Assembly (NCBI RefSeq): GCF_001545035.1 | Contig: NZ_FCOJ02000001.1 | Span: 62,001-126,000 of the forward strand | Length of the DNA: 64,000 bases | Origin: Caballeronia glebae | Lineage (GTDB): Bacteria > Pseudomonadota > Gammaproteobacteria > Burkholderiales > Burkholderiaceae | Reading direction: 5' to 3' | In this document: positions 35,485 through 45,008 of the stretch, one piece after another | How positions within the stretch are numbered: the first letter of the stretch is position 1 | Layout: each line of letters opens with the position of its first letter | Translations under genes and position numbers: made by a program | The notes under the pieces: generated by a model | Told to the model about the DNA's origin: nothing | The model's database searches: none | The model's input: the letters and a program-made list of their open reading frames with translations, nothing else

Positions 35485-35518
35485 AAAAAGCCTCGGCACG
35501 CGAGCGCCAAGGCTTTTT
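35485..35518. terminator. Bidirectional terminator after gabD
   Basis: AAAAAGCCTCGGC (35485-35497) and GCCAAGGCTTTTT (35506-35518) form a 13-base stem with one mismatch (a G-U pair in minus-strand RNA) and an eight-base loop, with A and T runs at the two ends. It ends the minus-strand gabTD transcript 25 bases after the gabD stop. Confidence 0.8.
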
Positions 35519-35542
35519 CCATTTGGCGTCACCGCTACTCGA

Positions 35543-37003
35543 TCACACCGCCATGCAGAGGTACTTGATGACGACGTAATCGTCGATGCCGTAATGCGAG
35601 CCTTCGCGCCCGAGGCCCGATTGCTTCACGCCGCCGAACGGCGCCACTTCGTTTGAAATCAGGCCGGTATTGATGCCGACCATGCCGTATTCGAGCGCTT
35701 CAGCCACGCGCCAGATGCGGCCGATGTCGCGGCTATAAAAGTACGCGGCGAGGCCGAATTCGGTGTCGTTGGCGAGGCGCACGACTTCATCGTCGGACGA
35801 GAACTTGAAGATCGGCGCGAGCGGGCCGAAGGTCTCTTCCTTCGCCACTTTCATTTCCGGCGTGACGCCGGTCAGCACGGTCGGCTCGAAAAAACCGTGG
35901 CCGAGCGCGTGACGCTTGCCGCCCGAAGCGAGCGCGGCGCCTTTCGCGAGCGCATCCGCGATATGCGATTCCACCTTCTGCACGGCCGCTTCGTTGATGA
36001 GCGGCCCGAGCGCCACGCCGCTTTCCGTGCCGCGCCCGACCTTGAGCTTGCCCGCGGCCGCCGCCAGTTTTTGCGCGAACGCATCGTAGACGCGCTCGTG
36101 CACGTAGAAGCGGTTCGTGCACACGCAGGTCTGTCCGCTGTTGCGATATTTCGATGCAATCGCGCCTTCCACGGCGGCGTCGAGATCGGCGTCGTCGAAC
36201 ACGATGAACGGTGCGTTGCCGCCGAGTTCCAGCGTCACCTTCTTGACCGTCGGCGCGCTTTGCGCCATCAGCAGACGCCCGACCGCCGTCGAGCCGGTAA
36301 ACGATAGCTTGCGCACGATCGGATTGGCCGTCATTTCTCCGCCGATCGCTTTCGGGTCGCCGGTCAGGATGCTGAGCACGCCTTTCGGCAGGCCCGCGCG
36401 CTCCGCGAGCACGGCGAGCGCGAACGCGGAGAAGGGCGTGGCTTCGGCGGGTTTCACAACGATCGGGCAGCCGGCCGCGAGCGCCGGTCCGACCTTGCGC
36501 GTGATCATGGCGGCGGGAAAATTCCACGGCGTGATCGCGGCGCAGACGCCGATCGGCTCTTTCGTCACGACGATGCGCTTGTCGGCGGCGGGCGTGGCGA
36601 GCGTATCGCCGGCAACGCGCTTGCCTTCCTCCGCGAACCATTCGATGAACGACGCCGCGTAGGTGATTTCGCCCTTGGCTTCGGCGAGCGGCTTGCCTTG
36701 CTCGGTCGTGAGGATGAGCGCGAGATCGTCGGCGTTCGCCATCATCAGGTCGAACCAGCGGCGCAGAATGATTGCGCGTTCCTTCGCGGTCTTCTTGCGC
36801 CACGCGGGCCAGGCGGCGTTGGCGGCATCGATGGCGCGACGCGTTTCGCTCGTGCCCATCTTCGGCACCGCGCCGAGCGATTCGCCCGTCGCCGGGTTCA
36901 CGACGTCGAAGGTATCGCCGTTGTCGGCTTGCTGCCATTCACCGTCGATGTAGGCCGCGTGACGCAGCAGCGCCGGGTCCTTTAGTTGGTCCTTCAAGCT
37001 CAT
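35543..37003 (-). CDS. gabD: NAD(P)-dependent succinate-semialdehyde dehydrogenase
   Basis: A 486-residue aldehyde dehydrogenase oxidising succinate semialdehyde to succinate, the second step of GABA breakdown. Landmarks are the N-terminal RHAAYIDGEWQQADNGDTFDV, the cofactor region ITPWNFPAAMITRK near residue 153, the general base Glu in LELGGNAPFIV, and the catalytic Cys293 in GQTCVCTNRFYVHE. The C-terminal EVAPFGGVKQSGLGREGS is also typical of GabD. It is downstream of gabT on the same strand, 95 bases apart, and forms the GABA-shunt pair with it. Confidence 0.95.
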   Translation of the reverse strand: MSLKDQLKDPALLRHAAYIDGEWQQADNGDTFDVVNPATGESLGAVPKMGTSETRRAIDAANAAWPAWRKKTAKERAIILRRWFDLMMANADDLALILTTEQGKPLAEAKGEITYAASFIEWFAEEGKRVAGDTLATPAADKRIVVTKEPIGVCAAITPWNFPAAMITRKVGPALAAGCPIVVKPAEATPFSAFALAVLAERAGLPKGVLSILTGDPKAIGGEMTANPIVRKLSFTGSTAVGRLLMAQSAPTVKKVTLELGGNAPFIVFDDADLDAAVEGAIASKYRNSGQTCVCTNRFYVHERVYDAFAQKLAAAAGKLKVGRGTESGVALGPLINEAAVQKVESHIADALAKGAALASGGKRHALGHGFFEPTVLTGVTPEMKVAKEETFGPLAPIFKFSSDDEVVRLANDTEFGLAAYFYSRDIGRIWRVAEALEYGMVGINTGLISNEVAPFGGVKQSGLGREGSHYGIDDYVVIKYLCMAV

Positions 37004-37098
37004 TTTCCGTGCGTCCTTTCGTGTTGGGTTTTCGATCGATCAGGGCTCGCTCGCGCTTGCGTGAAATCCTGTTTCCGACCAAACGGAAAAGCGAAAAA

Positions 37099-38394
37099 TC
37101 AAACCGTGGCCGCGACGGTTTCCGTCAGCACATCTTCGAGAATGCTTACGGCTTCATCGAAAATCTGATCCTGAATGGTGAGCGGAAACAGGAAGCGAAC
37201 CACGTTCGAATACACGCCACACACGAGCAGCAGCAAGCCACGCTCCAGCGCGCGCGTCTGCACGAGCTTGGCGAAAGCCGCGTCCGCATCGTGCGAACCG
37301 GGCTTGCAGAACTCGACCGCGATCATCGCGCCGGGACCGCGCACGTCGGCGATTTGCGGCACGTCGCCCTTGAGCGATTCCAGCTTCGCCTTGAGCTTGT
37401 CGCCCAGTTCGGTCGCGCGCTCGCAGAGCTTCTCGTCGTCGATGATGTCGAGCACCGCGTGCGCCGCCGCGACCGCGAGCGGATTGCCCGCATACGTGCC
37501 GCCGAGACCGCCGGGCGCGGGCGCGTCCATGATCTCCGCGCGGCCGACGACGCCCGACAGCGGCATGCCGCCCGCGAGCGACTTCGCGATCGTCATCAGA
37601 TCCGGCGCGACGTCGTAATGCTCCATCGCGAAGAGCTTGCCCGTGCGCGCGAAGCCGGTCTGCACTTCATCGGCGATAAGCAGAATGCCGTGGTCGTCGC
37701 AGATCTTGCGCAGGCCGCGCACGAAGTCCGCCGGCGCCGGATTGAAGCCGCCTTCGCCCTGCACCGGTTCGAAGATGATCGCGGCGACGCGCGTCGCTTC
37801 GATATCCGCCTTGAAAAGATGCTCGATCGCGCGCAGCGAATCTTCCACCGACACGCCGTGCAGCGGATTCGGGAACGGCGCATGGAACACGTCCGACGGG
37901 AACGGCCCGAAGCCGATCTTGTACGGCGCGACCTTGCCGGTGAGCGCCATGCCCATCAGCGTGCGGCCGTGAAAGCCGCCCGTGAACGCGATCACGCCCG
38001 GCCGGCCCGTCGCCGCGCGCGCGATCTTCACGGCGTTTTCGACGGCTTCCGCGCCGGTCGTGAAGAACGCGGTTTTCTTCGCGTGCGAGCCGGGCGCGCG
38101 CGCGCTGATCTTCTCGGCCAGCGACACGTACGACTCATACGGCACGATCTGATACGCGGTGTGCGTGAAGCAGTCGAGCTGCGCGCGCATCGCCTCGACG
38201 ATCTTCGGATGACGATGCCCCGTGTTGCACACCGCGATGCCCGCCGCGAAGTCGATGAAGCGGCGGCCTTCGACGTCCCACAGTTCCGCGTTCTCGGCGC
38301 GCGCCGCGTAGAAATCGCACATCACGCCGACACCGCGCGGCGTCGCGGCGTTCTTGCGGGCGTGCAGATCGGCGTTCTTCAGATTGGTGCTCAC
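37099..38394 (-). CDS. gabT: 4-aminobutyrate--2-oxoglutarate transaminase
   Basis: A 431-residue class III PLP aminotransferase converting GABA and 2-oxoglutarate into succinate semialdehyde and glutamate. Family landmarks include EGRRFIDFAAGIAVCNTGH near residue 38, TTGAEAVENAVKIARAATGRPG near residue 108, FGPFPSDVFHAPFPNPLHG, and the PLP region LLIADEVQTGFARTGK, followed by the Schiff-base lysine in TIAKSLAGGMPLSGV. The length matches GabT (about 426). It is divergent from the MocR-type regulator, the standard gab arrangement. Its product feeds gabD downstream. Confidence 0.95.
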   Translation of the reverse strand: MSTNLKNADLHARKNAATPRGVGVMCDFYAARAENAELWDVEGRRFIDFAAGIAVCNTGHRHPKIVEAMRAQLDCFTHTAYQIVPYESYVSLAEKISARAPGSHAKKTAFFTTGAEAVENAVKIARAATGRPGVIAFTGGFHGRTLMGMALTGKVAPYKIGFGPFPSDVFHAPFPNPLHGVSVEDSLRAIEHLFKADIEATRVAAIIFEPVQGEGGFNPAPADFVRGLRKICDDHGILLIADEVQTGFARTGKLFAMEHYDVAPDLMTIAKSLAGGMPLSGVVGRAEIMDAPAPGGLGGTYAGNPLAVAAAHAVLDIIDDEKLCERATELGDKLKAKLESLKGDVPQIADVRGPGAMIAVEFCKPGSHDADAAFAKLVQTRALERGLLLLVCGVYSNVVRFLFPLTIQDQIFDEAVSILEDVLTETVAATV

Positions 38395-38522
38395 AGGAAT
38401 CTCCTTCGCGCGAGGCGCGTGTCGGTGGTGGCCGCATCGGCCGACTGAATTTAGAGACGACTATAGTAAGATTTGGCCCTTAAGTTCAGAGCCATTTCAA
38501 TAAATCTATAGGAGCCAATTCG
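38395..38522. promoter_or_regulatory. gabT / MocR divergent control region
   Basis: A 128-base region between the two divergent starts, markedly AT-richer in its centre. The hexamer CTATAG occurs at 38461-38466 and 38506-38511, 45 bases apart (about four helix turns), flanking TTTGGCCCTTAAG and GAGCCATTTC. MocR/GabR proteins bind spaced direct repeats, so this region is the likely operator and holds both promoters. AGGAGC ahead of 38523 may be the regulator's ribosome-binding site. Confidence 0.45.
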
Positions 38523-40010
38523 ATGTCGATCCGCGCAAGCGTGCTGTCCGACTGGCTCGCGCAGCGCATCGACCGCGCAAACGGCCAGCCGATCTACCGG
38601 CAATTGCATCGGTTGCTTCAGCAGGCAATCCTCACGCGCGAACTCGCGGCGGGCGCGAAAGTGCCGTCGTCGCGGCTGCTCGCGGCGGAGTTGGGGGTCG
38701 GGCGCAACACGGTGACGCAGGTCTACGAGCAGCTCGCGCTGGAAGGCTACGTTTCGTCGGCGACGGGGCGCGGCACTTTCGTCGCGGACAGCACGCCCGA
38801 CGAAATCGTTTTCGACGACGCGCCGCCCGCGTCGATCGCGCTGTCCGATGCGCGCTCGACGCTCTCTACGCGCGGCGCGCGGCTGATTTCGGGCGCGGGC
38901 GTGTCGAAGCGGCAGGGCGGCGCGTTCATGCCCGGCGTGCCGGATGTGTCGCGGTTTCCGTCGCGCGCGTGGAACCGGCTGCAGGCGAAATACTGGCGCA
39001 AGCCGCTGCCCGATCTGCTCACTTACGCGCCCGGCGGCGGCCACGCGGGGCTGCGCCACGCGCTCGCGCACTATCTGCGCACGTCGCGCTCGGTGCGCTG
39101 CACGCCGGAGCAGATCGTCGTGACGACGGGCATTCACCAATCGGTCGATCTCGCCGCGCGCCTGCTCGCCGATTCGGGCGACACGATCTGGACGGAAGAT
39201 CCGTGCTACTGGGGCGTGCGCAGCGTGCTGCAGGTGTCGGGGCTTCATCTGAAGGCGATTGCCGTCGACGCGGAAGGCATCGCGCCGACGCCCGCCGATC
39301 TCGCGTCGCCGCCGAAGCTGATGCTCGTCACGCCGTCGCATCAATATCCGCTCGGCATGGTGATGAGCCTCGCGCGCCGCCGCATGCTGCTCGAATATGC
39401 GCGCCAGCATCGCTGCTGGATCGTCGAGGACGATTACGACAGCGAGTTCCGCTATGGCAGCCGGCCGCTCGCGTCGCTGCAGGGCATGGATACGGCCGGT
39501 CAGGTGATTTACGTCGGCAGTTTCGGCAAGACGCTGTTTCCGGGGCTGCGCATGGGCTATGTCGTCGTGCCGGAAGCGCTCGCGGAAAGCTTCGCCACGG
39601 CGAGCGCCGAGTTGTACCGCGAGGGGCAGTTGCTACAGCAGGCCGTGCTCGCGGAGTTCATCGAGCAGGGACATTTCACGTCGCATATCCGGCGGATGCG
39701 CGCGCTCTACGGCCAGCGCCGCGACGTGATGCTCGCGACCATCGCCGGGCGCTACGGCGACACGCTTTCGATTGCCGGCGGCGATGCCGGGCTGCATCTC
39801 GTGCTGAAGCTGCCCCGACACGTGGACGATCGCGCGCTCGCCGCCGCCGCGCTCGCGGAGGACATCGTCGTGCGGCCGCTGTCGGGGTATTACGCGCATC
39901 GGCCGGACGCGGAATCCGGCTTGCTGATCGGCTATGCGTGCGTGCCGGACGAGGATATCGCCCCGGCTTTCGCGAAACTCGGCGGCGTGATCGATCGATT
40001 TATGCGCTGA
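38523..40010 (+). CDS. MocR/GabR family PLP-dependent regulator
   Basis: A 495-residue regulator that joins a GntR-type winged helix (residues 20-90: PIYRQLHRLLQQAILTRELAAGAKVPSSR, then TVTQVYEQLALEGYV) to an aminotransferase-fold domain (about 130-490). The PLP-binding lysine is Lys336 in GSFGKTLFPGLRMGY; the PLP Asp/Tyr region WIVEDDYDSEFRYGSRPL is intact. In B. subtilis GabR, GABA and PLP together activate gabTD. The divergent position next to gabT strongly suggests the same role here. A hairpin lies between it and the M20 hydrolase gene. Confidence 0.93.
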   Translation: MSIRASVLSDWLAQRIDRANGQPIYRQLHRLLQQAILTRELAAGAKVPSSRLLAAELGVGRNTVTQVYEQLALEGYVSSATGRGTFVADSTPDEIVFDDAPPASIALSDARSTLSTRGARLISGAGVSKRQGGAFMPGVPDVSRFPSRAWNRLQAKYWRKPLPDLLTYAPGGGHAGLRHALAHYLRTSRSVRCTPEQIVVTTGIHQSVDLAARLLADSGDTIWTEDPCYWGVRSVLQVSGLHLKAIAVDAEGIAPTPADLASPPKLMLVTPSHQYPLGMVMSLARRRMLLEYARQHRCWIVEDDYDSEFRYGSRPLASLQGMDTAGQVIYVGSFGKTLFPGLRMGYVVVPEALAESFATASAELYREGQLLQQAVLAEFIEQGHFTSHIRRMRALYGQRRDVMLATIAGRYGDTLSIAGGDAGLHLVLKLPRHVDDRALAAAALAEDIVVRPLSGYYAHRPDAESGLLIGYACVPDEDIAPAFAKLGGVIDRFMR

Positions 40011-40075
40011 AAGCGGTCGAAATTTCACGATCGGTCTATCGTCATCGAAAAAATCTCGCGCAAAAACTGGCAAGC

Positions 40076-40105
40076 GCGGCGCATGTGGAGGATCATGTGC
40101 GCCGC
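40076..40105 (+). terminator. Possible terminator after MocR gene
   Basis: GCGGCGC (40076-40082) pairs with GCGCCGC (40099-40105), with extra ATG/CAT pairs inside, followed by TTTCCTGCCGTTTT. The U-run is short, so termination is probably partial and the M20 gene at 40154 may still be read through. Confidence 0.4.
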
Positions 40106-40153
40106 TTTCCTGCCGTTTTGCCGCCGTTTCCGTTCATCAGCAAGGGTTTCTCA

Positions 40154-41347
40154 ATGACGACTTCGTACGACCAACACTTCACCGTCATCGCCGATCTCTC
40201 CGACGATGCGCCGTCGCTGCGCGAGATTCGCCACGATATCCATCGCCATCCGGAACTGTCTTACGAGGAGACGCGCACCGCGGCGCTCGTCGCCGAGCGG
40301 CTGGAGGCGTGGGGCTGGACGGTTACGCGCGGAGTCGGCGGCACGGGTGTCGTCGGCAGTCTGAAAGCGGGCGACGGTGCGAAGAGCATCGGCCTGCGCG
40401 CCGACATGGACGCGCTGCCGATCATCGAGCAGACCGGCAAGCCTTACGCGAGCGAGACGCACGGCAAGATGCACGCGTGCGGCCACGACGGCCATACGAC
40501 GATGCTGCTCGGCGCCGCGCGCCACCTCGCGCGCACGCGGCGTTTCAACGGCACGGTGCATCTGTATTTTCAGCCGGCGGAGGAGCACGGCGTGCCGAGC
40601 GGCGCGCAGAAGATGATCGAGGAAGGCCTCTTCGAGCGCTTTCATTGCGATGCCGTGTTCGGCGTGCACAATCATCCCGGCGCGCAGCCCGGCACGTTCC
40701 TGTTCCGCAAGGGGCCGTTCATGGCGGCGGGCGATCAGGTTTCGATCGTGATCGAGGGCGTTGGCGGGCACGCGGCGCGGCCGCATCTGTCGGTGGATCC
40801 GGTCGTGGTGACGGCGAGCATCGTGATGGCGCTGCAGACGATCGTCGCGCGCAACGTCGATCCGGCGCAGCCCGCCGTCGTCACCGTCGGCTCGATGCAC
40901 GCCGGAACGGTGAACAACGTCATCCCGAATCGCGCGACGCTCGAACTGTCGGTGCGCTCGTTCGATCCGCAAGTGCGCGAGTTGCTCAAGCGCCGCATCA
41001 AGGAACTGGTCGAAGCGCAGGCCGCGAGCTACGGCGCGACGGCGACGGTGAAGTATGTGGAAGGTTATCCGGTCGTCGTGAATTCGGACGCGGAAACTGA
41101 GTTCGCGATTCAGGTCGCGCGCGAACTGGTCGGCGACGAGAAGGTCGTCGCGCACGCGGATCTGCTGATGGGCAGCGAGGACTTCGCCTTCATGCTGCAG
41201 GAGCGGCCGGGCTCGTTCCTGCGCATCGGCAACGGCGCGGGCGAGGACGGCTGCATGGTCCACAACCCGCGCTACGACTTCAACGACAAGAATCTGCCGG
41301 TCGGCGCGGCTTACTGGGCCCGGCTGGTGGAGCGTTTCCTGGCGTGA
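40154..41347 (+). CDS. M20 family aminoacylase/amidohydrolase
   Basis: A 397-residue zinc peptidase-fold amidohydrolase of the M20D group (hippurate hydrolase/aminoacylase), hydrolysing an N-acyl amino acid or similar amide. Metal ligands: Cys/His in KMHACGHDGHTTMLLGA near residue 105, Glu-Glu in FQPAEEHGVPSGAQ near 140, and His of VHNHPGAQ near 168. The lid domain contains GVGGHAARPH. The C-terminal His is in HNPRYDFND. It lies 143 bases after the MocR gene; a possible link with GABA metabolism would be deacylation of N-acyl-GABA, but that is only inference. Confidence 0.9.
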   Translation: MTTSYDQHFTVIADLSDDAPSLREIRHDIHRHPELSYEETRTAALVAERLEAWGWTVTRGVGGTGVVGSLKAGDGAKSIGLRADMDALPIIEQTGKPYASETHGKMHACGHDGHTTMLLGAARHLARTRRFNGTVHLYFQPAEEHGVPSGAQKMIEEGLFERFHCDAVFGVHNHPGAQPGTFLFRKGPFMAAGDQVSIVIEGVGGHAARPHLSVDPVVVTASIVMALQTIVARNVDPAQPAVVTVGSMHAGTVNNVIPNRATLELSVRSFDPQVRELLKRRIKELVEAQAASYGATATVKYVEGYPVVVNSDAETEFAIQVARELVGDEKVVAHADLLMGSEDFAFMLQERPGSFLRIGNGAGEDGCMVHNPRYDFNDKNLPVGAAYWARLVERFLA

Positions 41348-41378
41348 CTTGACAGAAAGACGCTCCACGCGCGCAGCG

Positions 41379-42929
41379 TCAAGCCGGAAGCCTGAAACTC
41401 CCGATCGCCTCGCGCAGCACGTCCACCTGATCCTTCAGCGAATGCGCGGCGGCGGCCGCCTCTTCGACGAGCGCGGCGTTCTGCTGCGTCACCTGATCCA
41501 TCTCGACGACCGCGCGATTCACCTGCTCGATGCCCGCGCTCTGCTCGCGCGACGCGTGGCTGATCTCGTCGAGAATCTCGTTCACGTGGCGCACCGATTG
41601 CACGATCTCGGTCATCGTCGCGCCCGCGTTCGTCACGAGCGACGCGCCTTGCTCGACCGTCTGCGTCGAGGTTTCGATGAGCGCCTTGATCTCCTTGGCC
41701 GCCGTCGCCGAGCGTTGCGCGAGGCTGCGCACTTCGGCCGCCACGACCGCGAAGCCGCGTCCCTGTTCGCCCGCGCGCGCGGCTTCGACGGCCGCGTTCA
41801 GCGCAAGAATGTTGGTCTGGAACGCGATGCCGTCGATCACGCCGATGATGTCGCCGATCTGCTGCGAGCTCGCGGTGATGCGCGTCATCGTGTCGATCAC
41901 GTCGTCGACCACGCCGCTGCCGCGCGTCGCCACGTCCGCTGCCTGTTCCGCGAGCCGCGCGGCTTGCGCTGCGCTTTCCGCGTTGTTCTTCACGTTGGCG
42001 GTCATCTGATCCATGCTCGACGCGGTCTGCACGAGCGCCGCGGCCTGTTCCTCGGTGCGCTGCGACAGATCGGTGTTGCCCGCTGCGATCTCCGACGCGC
42101 CGACGTTGATGTTCTCGGTGCCGCTGCGCACGCGCGAAACCGTCTCGACGAGCCCGCGCTGCATCACGCTGAGCGCGTGCAAAAGGCTCGTCGTGTCGTT
42201 CGGACGGACCTCCACGCTGCTCGTCAGATCGCCACGCGCGATGCGATGCGCCGCGCCCACCGCGAGTTCCAGCTCGCCGCCCAGATTGCGTTTGATGCTT
42301 GAGAGGACGATCAGCATCGCGGCCGTCGCGATGCCACCGAGCAACGCCGTGATCGCGAGCCAGCGCAGCGCGCTCGCGTAGAACGCGTTCTGCACGTCGT
42401 CCATGTACATGCCGGTGACGAGATACCAGTCCCACGGCGCGAAGCGCTGGGCGTAGGAGAGCTTGCCGACCGGCTTGTCGCTGCCGGGCTTCGGCCACAG
42501 ATAGCTGATGTAGCCGCCGCCGGACTGATCGCCCGCCTTCACGATATCGACGAACAGGCGATTGCCCGCCGGATCGGTGTAGCTCGACAGATCCTGGCCG
42601 TTCATGGCGGACTTGATCGGATGCATCACCATCGTCGGATGCGAATCGTTGATCGAGAGATAGCCGTCCGTGCCGTAGCGCATCGCGCCGACCGCTTCGA
42701 GCGTGCGCTTCTTCGCTTCATCCTCGGTGAGCGTCTTGTTCGCGGCGAGCGCCGCGTAGTGCGCCGTGACCGCGTGCGCCTCGTTGACGAGCGTTTTCAA
42801 CTGCTCTTTGCGGTCGTCGATCATCGAGGTCCGGTTCTGCCACGCCCCGATGATCCCGATCGCGATCAATCCGATCCACAGCACGGCGATCAGCGAGCCG
42901 AGCTTCCTGTTCAACGTCATTCTGTTCAT
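41379..42929 (-). CDS. Methyl-accepting chemotaxis protein, sCache type
   Basis: A 516-residue chemoreceptor. A membrane helix at residues 11-30 is followed by a single-Cache ligand-binding domain to about residue 185 ([20 protein letters not shown], then [17 protein letters not shown]), a second helix (about 187-210, [22 protein letters not shown]) and a HAMP domain. The signalling domain covers 250-515, with the hairpin tip [33 protein letters not shown] quoted in parts: [19 protein letters not shown] and [18 protein letters not shown]. It ends FRLPA without a CheR pentapeptide. Members sense small organic acids or amino acids. Confidence 0.94.
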   Translation of the reverse strand: MNRMTLNRKLGSLIAVLWIGLIAIGIIGAWQNRTSMIDDRKEQLKTLVNEAHAVTAHYAALAANKTLTEDEAKKRTLEAVGAMRYGTDGYLSINDSHPTMVMHPIKSAMNGQDLSSYTDPAGNRLFVDIVKAGDQSGGGYISYLWPKPGSDKPVGKLSYAQRFAPWDWYLVTGMYMDDVQNAFYASALRWLAITALLGGIATAAMLIVLSSIKRNLGGELELAVGAAHRIARGDLTSSVEVRPNDTTSLLHALSVMQRGLVETVSRVRSGTENINVGASEIAAGNTDLSQRTEEQAAALVQTASSMDQMTANVKNNAESAAQAARLAEQAADVATRGSGVVDDVIDTMTRITASSQQIGDIIGVIDGIAFQTNILALNAAVEAARAGEQGRGFAVVAAEVRSLAQRSATAAKEIKALIETSTQTVEQGASLVTNAGATMTEIVQSVRHVNEILDEISHASREQSAGIEQVNRAVVEMDQVTQQNAALVEEAAAAAHSLKDQVDVLREAIGSFRLPA

Positions 42930-43186
42930 ATTGCGCCCGTCGCCTGTTTGCGTTGTCTTTGCGACGGCGCACGCCGCCGCATGCCCGCTTTACGGCAGGT
43001 TCGGGCGGCGGACGTAGGGCGGGAATTCCCGTAGGGCGGGTTTTGGGGCTGGATGGATGGAGGCTGACAAGTCGTCGCGACCGAGTTCGGATATTTCTGG
43101 TTACGGCGGCAGAGGCGAGCGGCTAGCATGTCGGCCCCGATACCGTCAGCGTGCGGCAGTCCGTCCGGTCTTTAGCTCAACGAAAA

Positions 43187-43942
43187 ATGAAACCCGCGAT
43201 CGTCGTCATTCCCACCATCGGCGCGCCCGAACTCGAGTGCGCCATTCAATCGGTACTGGATCAGACCGTGCCGACCGACGTGCTCGTCGTCTTCGACGGC
43301 CCCGGGTTCGTCCGGCCTTTGGACCTTCCGCCCGACGCGCTCGCGCGCATACACACGCTCGTCCTGCCGTTCAACACGGGCGCTCGGCGCACGGCGCGCA
43401 TTCCGGCGTCGCAGGGCGGCCACTGGTATGGCGCGCGCGTGATGTGCGCCGCGGGCTATCTGATCAACAACGATTACGCGATGATGCTCGATCAGGACAA
43501 CTGGCTGCGCCCCGACCACGTCGCCACGTGCATCGAGGCGATCCAGTCACAGCCCGAGTCGCCGCTTCAGATGGTGTACGCGCTGCGCAACGTGCATCGC
43601 AAGGACGGCAGTTTTCTCTGCCGAGACGATTGTCAGAGCCTCGGTCTGCACGAAGGCGTCTTCGGCCATCTCATCGATACGAGCTGCTATTTTTTTCGCA
43701 CCGATTTCCTGATGGACGTCTCGCACTTCTGGCTGTGGGGCTGGGGCGGCGACCGGCGTTTCCTGCGACGCATCATCGAAACGCACGGCAAGGACTGCTT
43801 CGCGGGAACCGGCCGGTATACCGTCCACTACCGGCTCGGCGGCAACGTCACCTCCGGGCCGGAGCGGCTTTTCGTCGAGGGCAACGCGATGATGATGAAT
43901 GCCCGCGCCGGGGCGATCGCCCGACCTTGGGCGTTCGAATAA
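43187..43942 (+). CDS. Glycosyltransferase family 2 protein
   Basis: A 251-residue GT-A fold transferase. The N-terminal nucleotide-binding strand is AIVVIPTIGAPELECAIQSVLDQTVP with VLVVFDGPG, given here as separate stretches. The metal-binding motif is probably DQDN in YAMMLDQDNWLRPDH near residue 103. An HFWLWGWGGDRRFLRR helix follows in the acceptor domain, and the protein ends in MNARAGAIARPWAFE. It has no membrane anchor. It is monocistronic in a region of scattered cell-envelope genes; donor and acceptor are unknown. The start MKPAIVVIP was chosen at the family N terminus. Confidence 0.85.
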   Translation: MKPAIVVIPTIGAPELECAIQSVLDQTVPTDVLVVFDGPGFVRPLDLPPDALARIHTLVLPFNTGARRTARIPASQGGHWYGARVMCAAGYLINNDYAMMLDQDNWLRPDHVATCIEAIQSQPESPLQMVYALRNVHRKDGSFLCRDDCQSLGLHEGVFGHLIDTSCYFFRTDFLMDVSHFWLWGWGGDRRFLRRIIETHGKDCFAGTGRYTVHYRLGGNVTSGPERLFVEGNAMMMNARAGAIARPWAFE

Positions 43943-43978
43943 CGTCGCGTTCGTAAGCGCTCGCGAGAGCGCGGCGTT

Positions 43979-44140
43979 TCAGAGTCGCCGGATCGGGTCC
44001 TTGTCGGGCGGCGCGTCGGGATGCTGCGGCTCGTCCGGCCGATGACCCGGCGAGGGCGGCGTGAGCGGATCGGCTTCCGGATCGCGGTTCGGGTCCGCGA
44101 TGGGATCCGGAACGGGAGTGGTCTGCATGTCGAATTTCAT
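43979..44140 (-). CDS. Small Asp-Pro-rich protein
   Basis: A 53-residue protein. It is dominated by DP/PD dipeptides (PVPDPIADPNRDPEADPL) and has a proline-rich, disordered composition; no signal peptide or membrane helix is seen. The start MKFDMQTTP has no clear Shine-Dalgarno. Short DP-rich proteins of this type are common in Burkholderiales, with no known function. It is close to the truncated GT9 gene on the same strand. Confidence 0.5.
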   Translation of the reverse strand: MKFDMQTTPVPDPIADPNRDPEADPLTPPSPGHRPDEPQHPDAPPDKDPIRRL

Positions 44141-44167
44141 GATGTCCCCTGAAAGGTGGCGCTTCGT

Positions 44168-44767
44168 CTATGCCGATTCGTGCGCCGCCGGCATGTGCAG
44201 CGTGAACGGCTCGCCCGGATGCGCGTCGCCGGTATCCGAGAGCGCGGCGCGGGCGCGCGCGACGATCGCGTCGCTGCCGGTATCGCGCGGATGCTCGTCA
44301 AGCACGATGTGCGGCGTGCCGAGCGCGCGGGCGGCGGCGACGGGCGAGGACGCTTCGGCGTCGTCGGACACGAGCAGGCGCGCATTGGCGATCAGGCGCG
44401 GCAGCGTGGCCGGCCCGACCGCGCCCGCGAGAAAGAGCGCGGCCGTCTGCATCGCGCCGAGGACGCCGGCGGTGCGCTCGGGATCCGGCGCGTCGCCGAC
44501 GATCGCGATCTGCCAGCCATCGGCGGCGAGCTGGTCGGCGACATCGGCATAACGTTCGGCGGACCAGACGGGCGCGGCGTGGTGGCTGCCCGGATGGATC
44601 AGCACCAGACGCTCGCGCTCGATGCCGTGGAACGCGGCCAGTGCGTCGTAATCGTCGCTCGCGGCGGCGCACGGAACGGCGGGAGCGCTCGGCGGCGCGC
44701 TCGGCGCATCGGGGACGAGCGTGGCCGTGAGGTCTTCGCTCAACGTGGAAAGGGGACTGGCTCGCAT
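44168..44767 (-). CDS. Glycosyltransferase family 9-like fragment
   Basis: A 199-residue protein resembling only the C-terminal half of heptosyltransferase-type GT9 enzymes: ERLVLIHPGSHHAAPVWSAERYADVADQL near residue 55 and GWQIAIVGDAPDPE, then GPATLPRLIANARLLVSDDAEASSP, matching the donor-binding Rossmann domain. Normal GT9 enzymes are about 330-350 residues with an N-terminal acceptor domain, absent here. The start MRASPLST has GGAG upstream and gives this size; a longer frame upstream looks non-coding. It may be a remnant, a regulatory half-protein, or one half of a split enzyme. Confidence 0.7.
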   Translation of the reverse strand: MRASPLSTLSEDLTATLVPDAPSAPPSAPAVPCAAASDDYDALAAFHGIERERLVLIHPGSHHAAPVWSAERYADVADQLAADGWQIAIVGDAPDPERTAGVLGAMQTAALFLAGAVGPATLPRLIANARLLVSDDAEASSPVAAARALGTPHIVLDEHPRDTGSDAIVARARAALSDTGDAHPGEPFTLHMPAAHESA

Positions 44768-45008
44768 CTTGGCTCCTGCAGGTGGCGTGGCCTCGCTGGA
44801 TTCGACGCAAATCCGCGGGGCCGCGCGCTTGGCAAGCACCCGCCATGCCCGGCGCGCTTCTGGCGCGTCTTGCCTGAAAAAGCGCGCGCCATCGTCACAC
44901 ATTGCGCCTGAATCGTGACGGATCGAGCGTCGGATGCGGCATCTGTCACGTATTGAAGGAGGCGCGGCGGCGCTCGTCAAGGCGCGAAGTTTTCAGCGTC
45001 GATGTAAA

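Noticed and set aside
38969..40153. In-frame upstream extension of the M20 hydrolase through the MocR gene
   Set aside because: It is a different frame of the MocR gene, and the hydrolase starts at the family N terminus with an ATG at 40154. There is no true fusion.
43957..43972. GCGCTC-GCGA-GAGCGC hairpin after the GT2 gene
   Set aside because: It is only a six-pair stem with a short T-run, below what I would call a terminator in DNA of this GC content.
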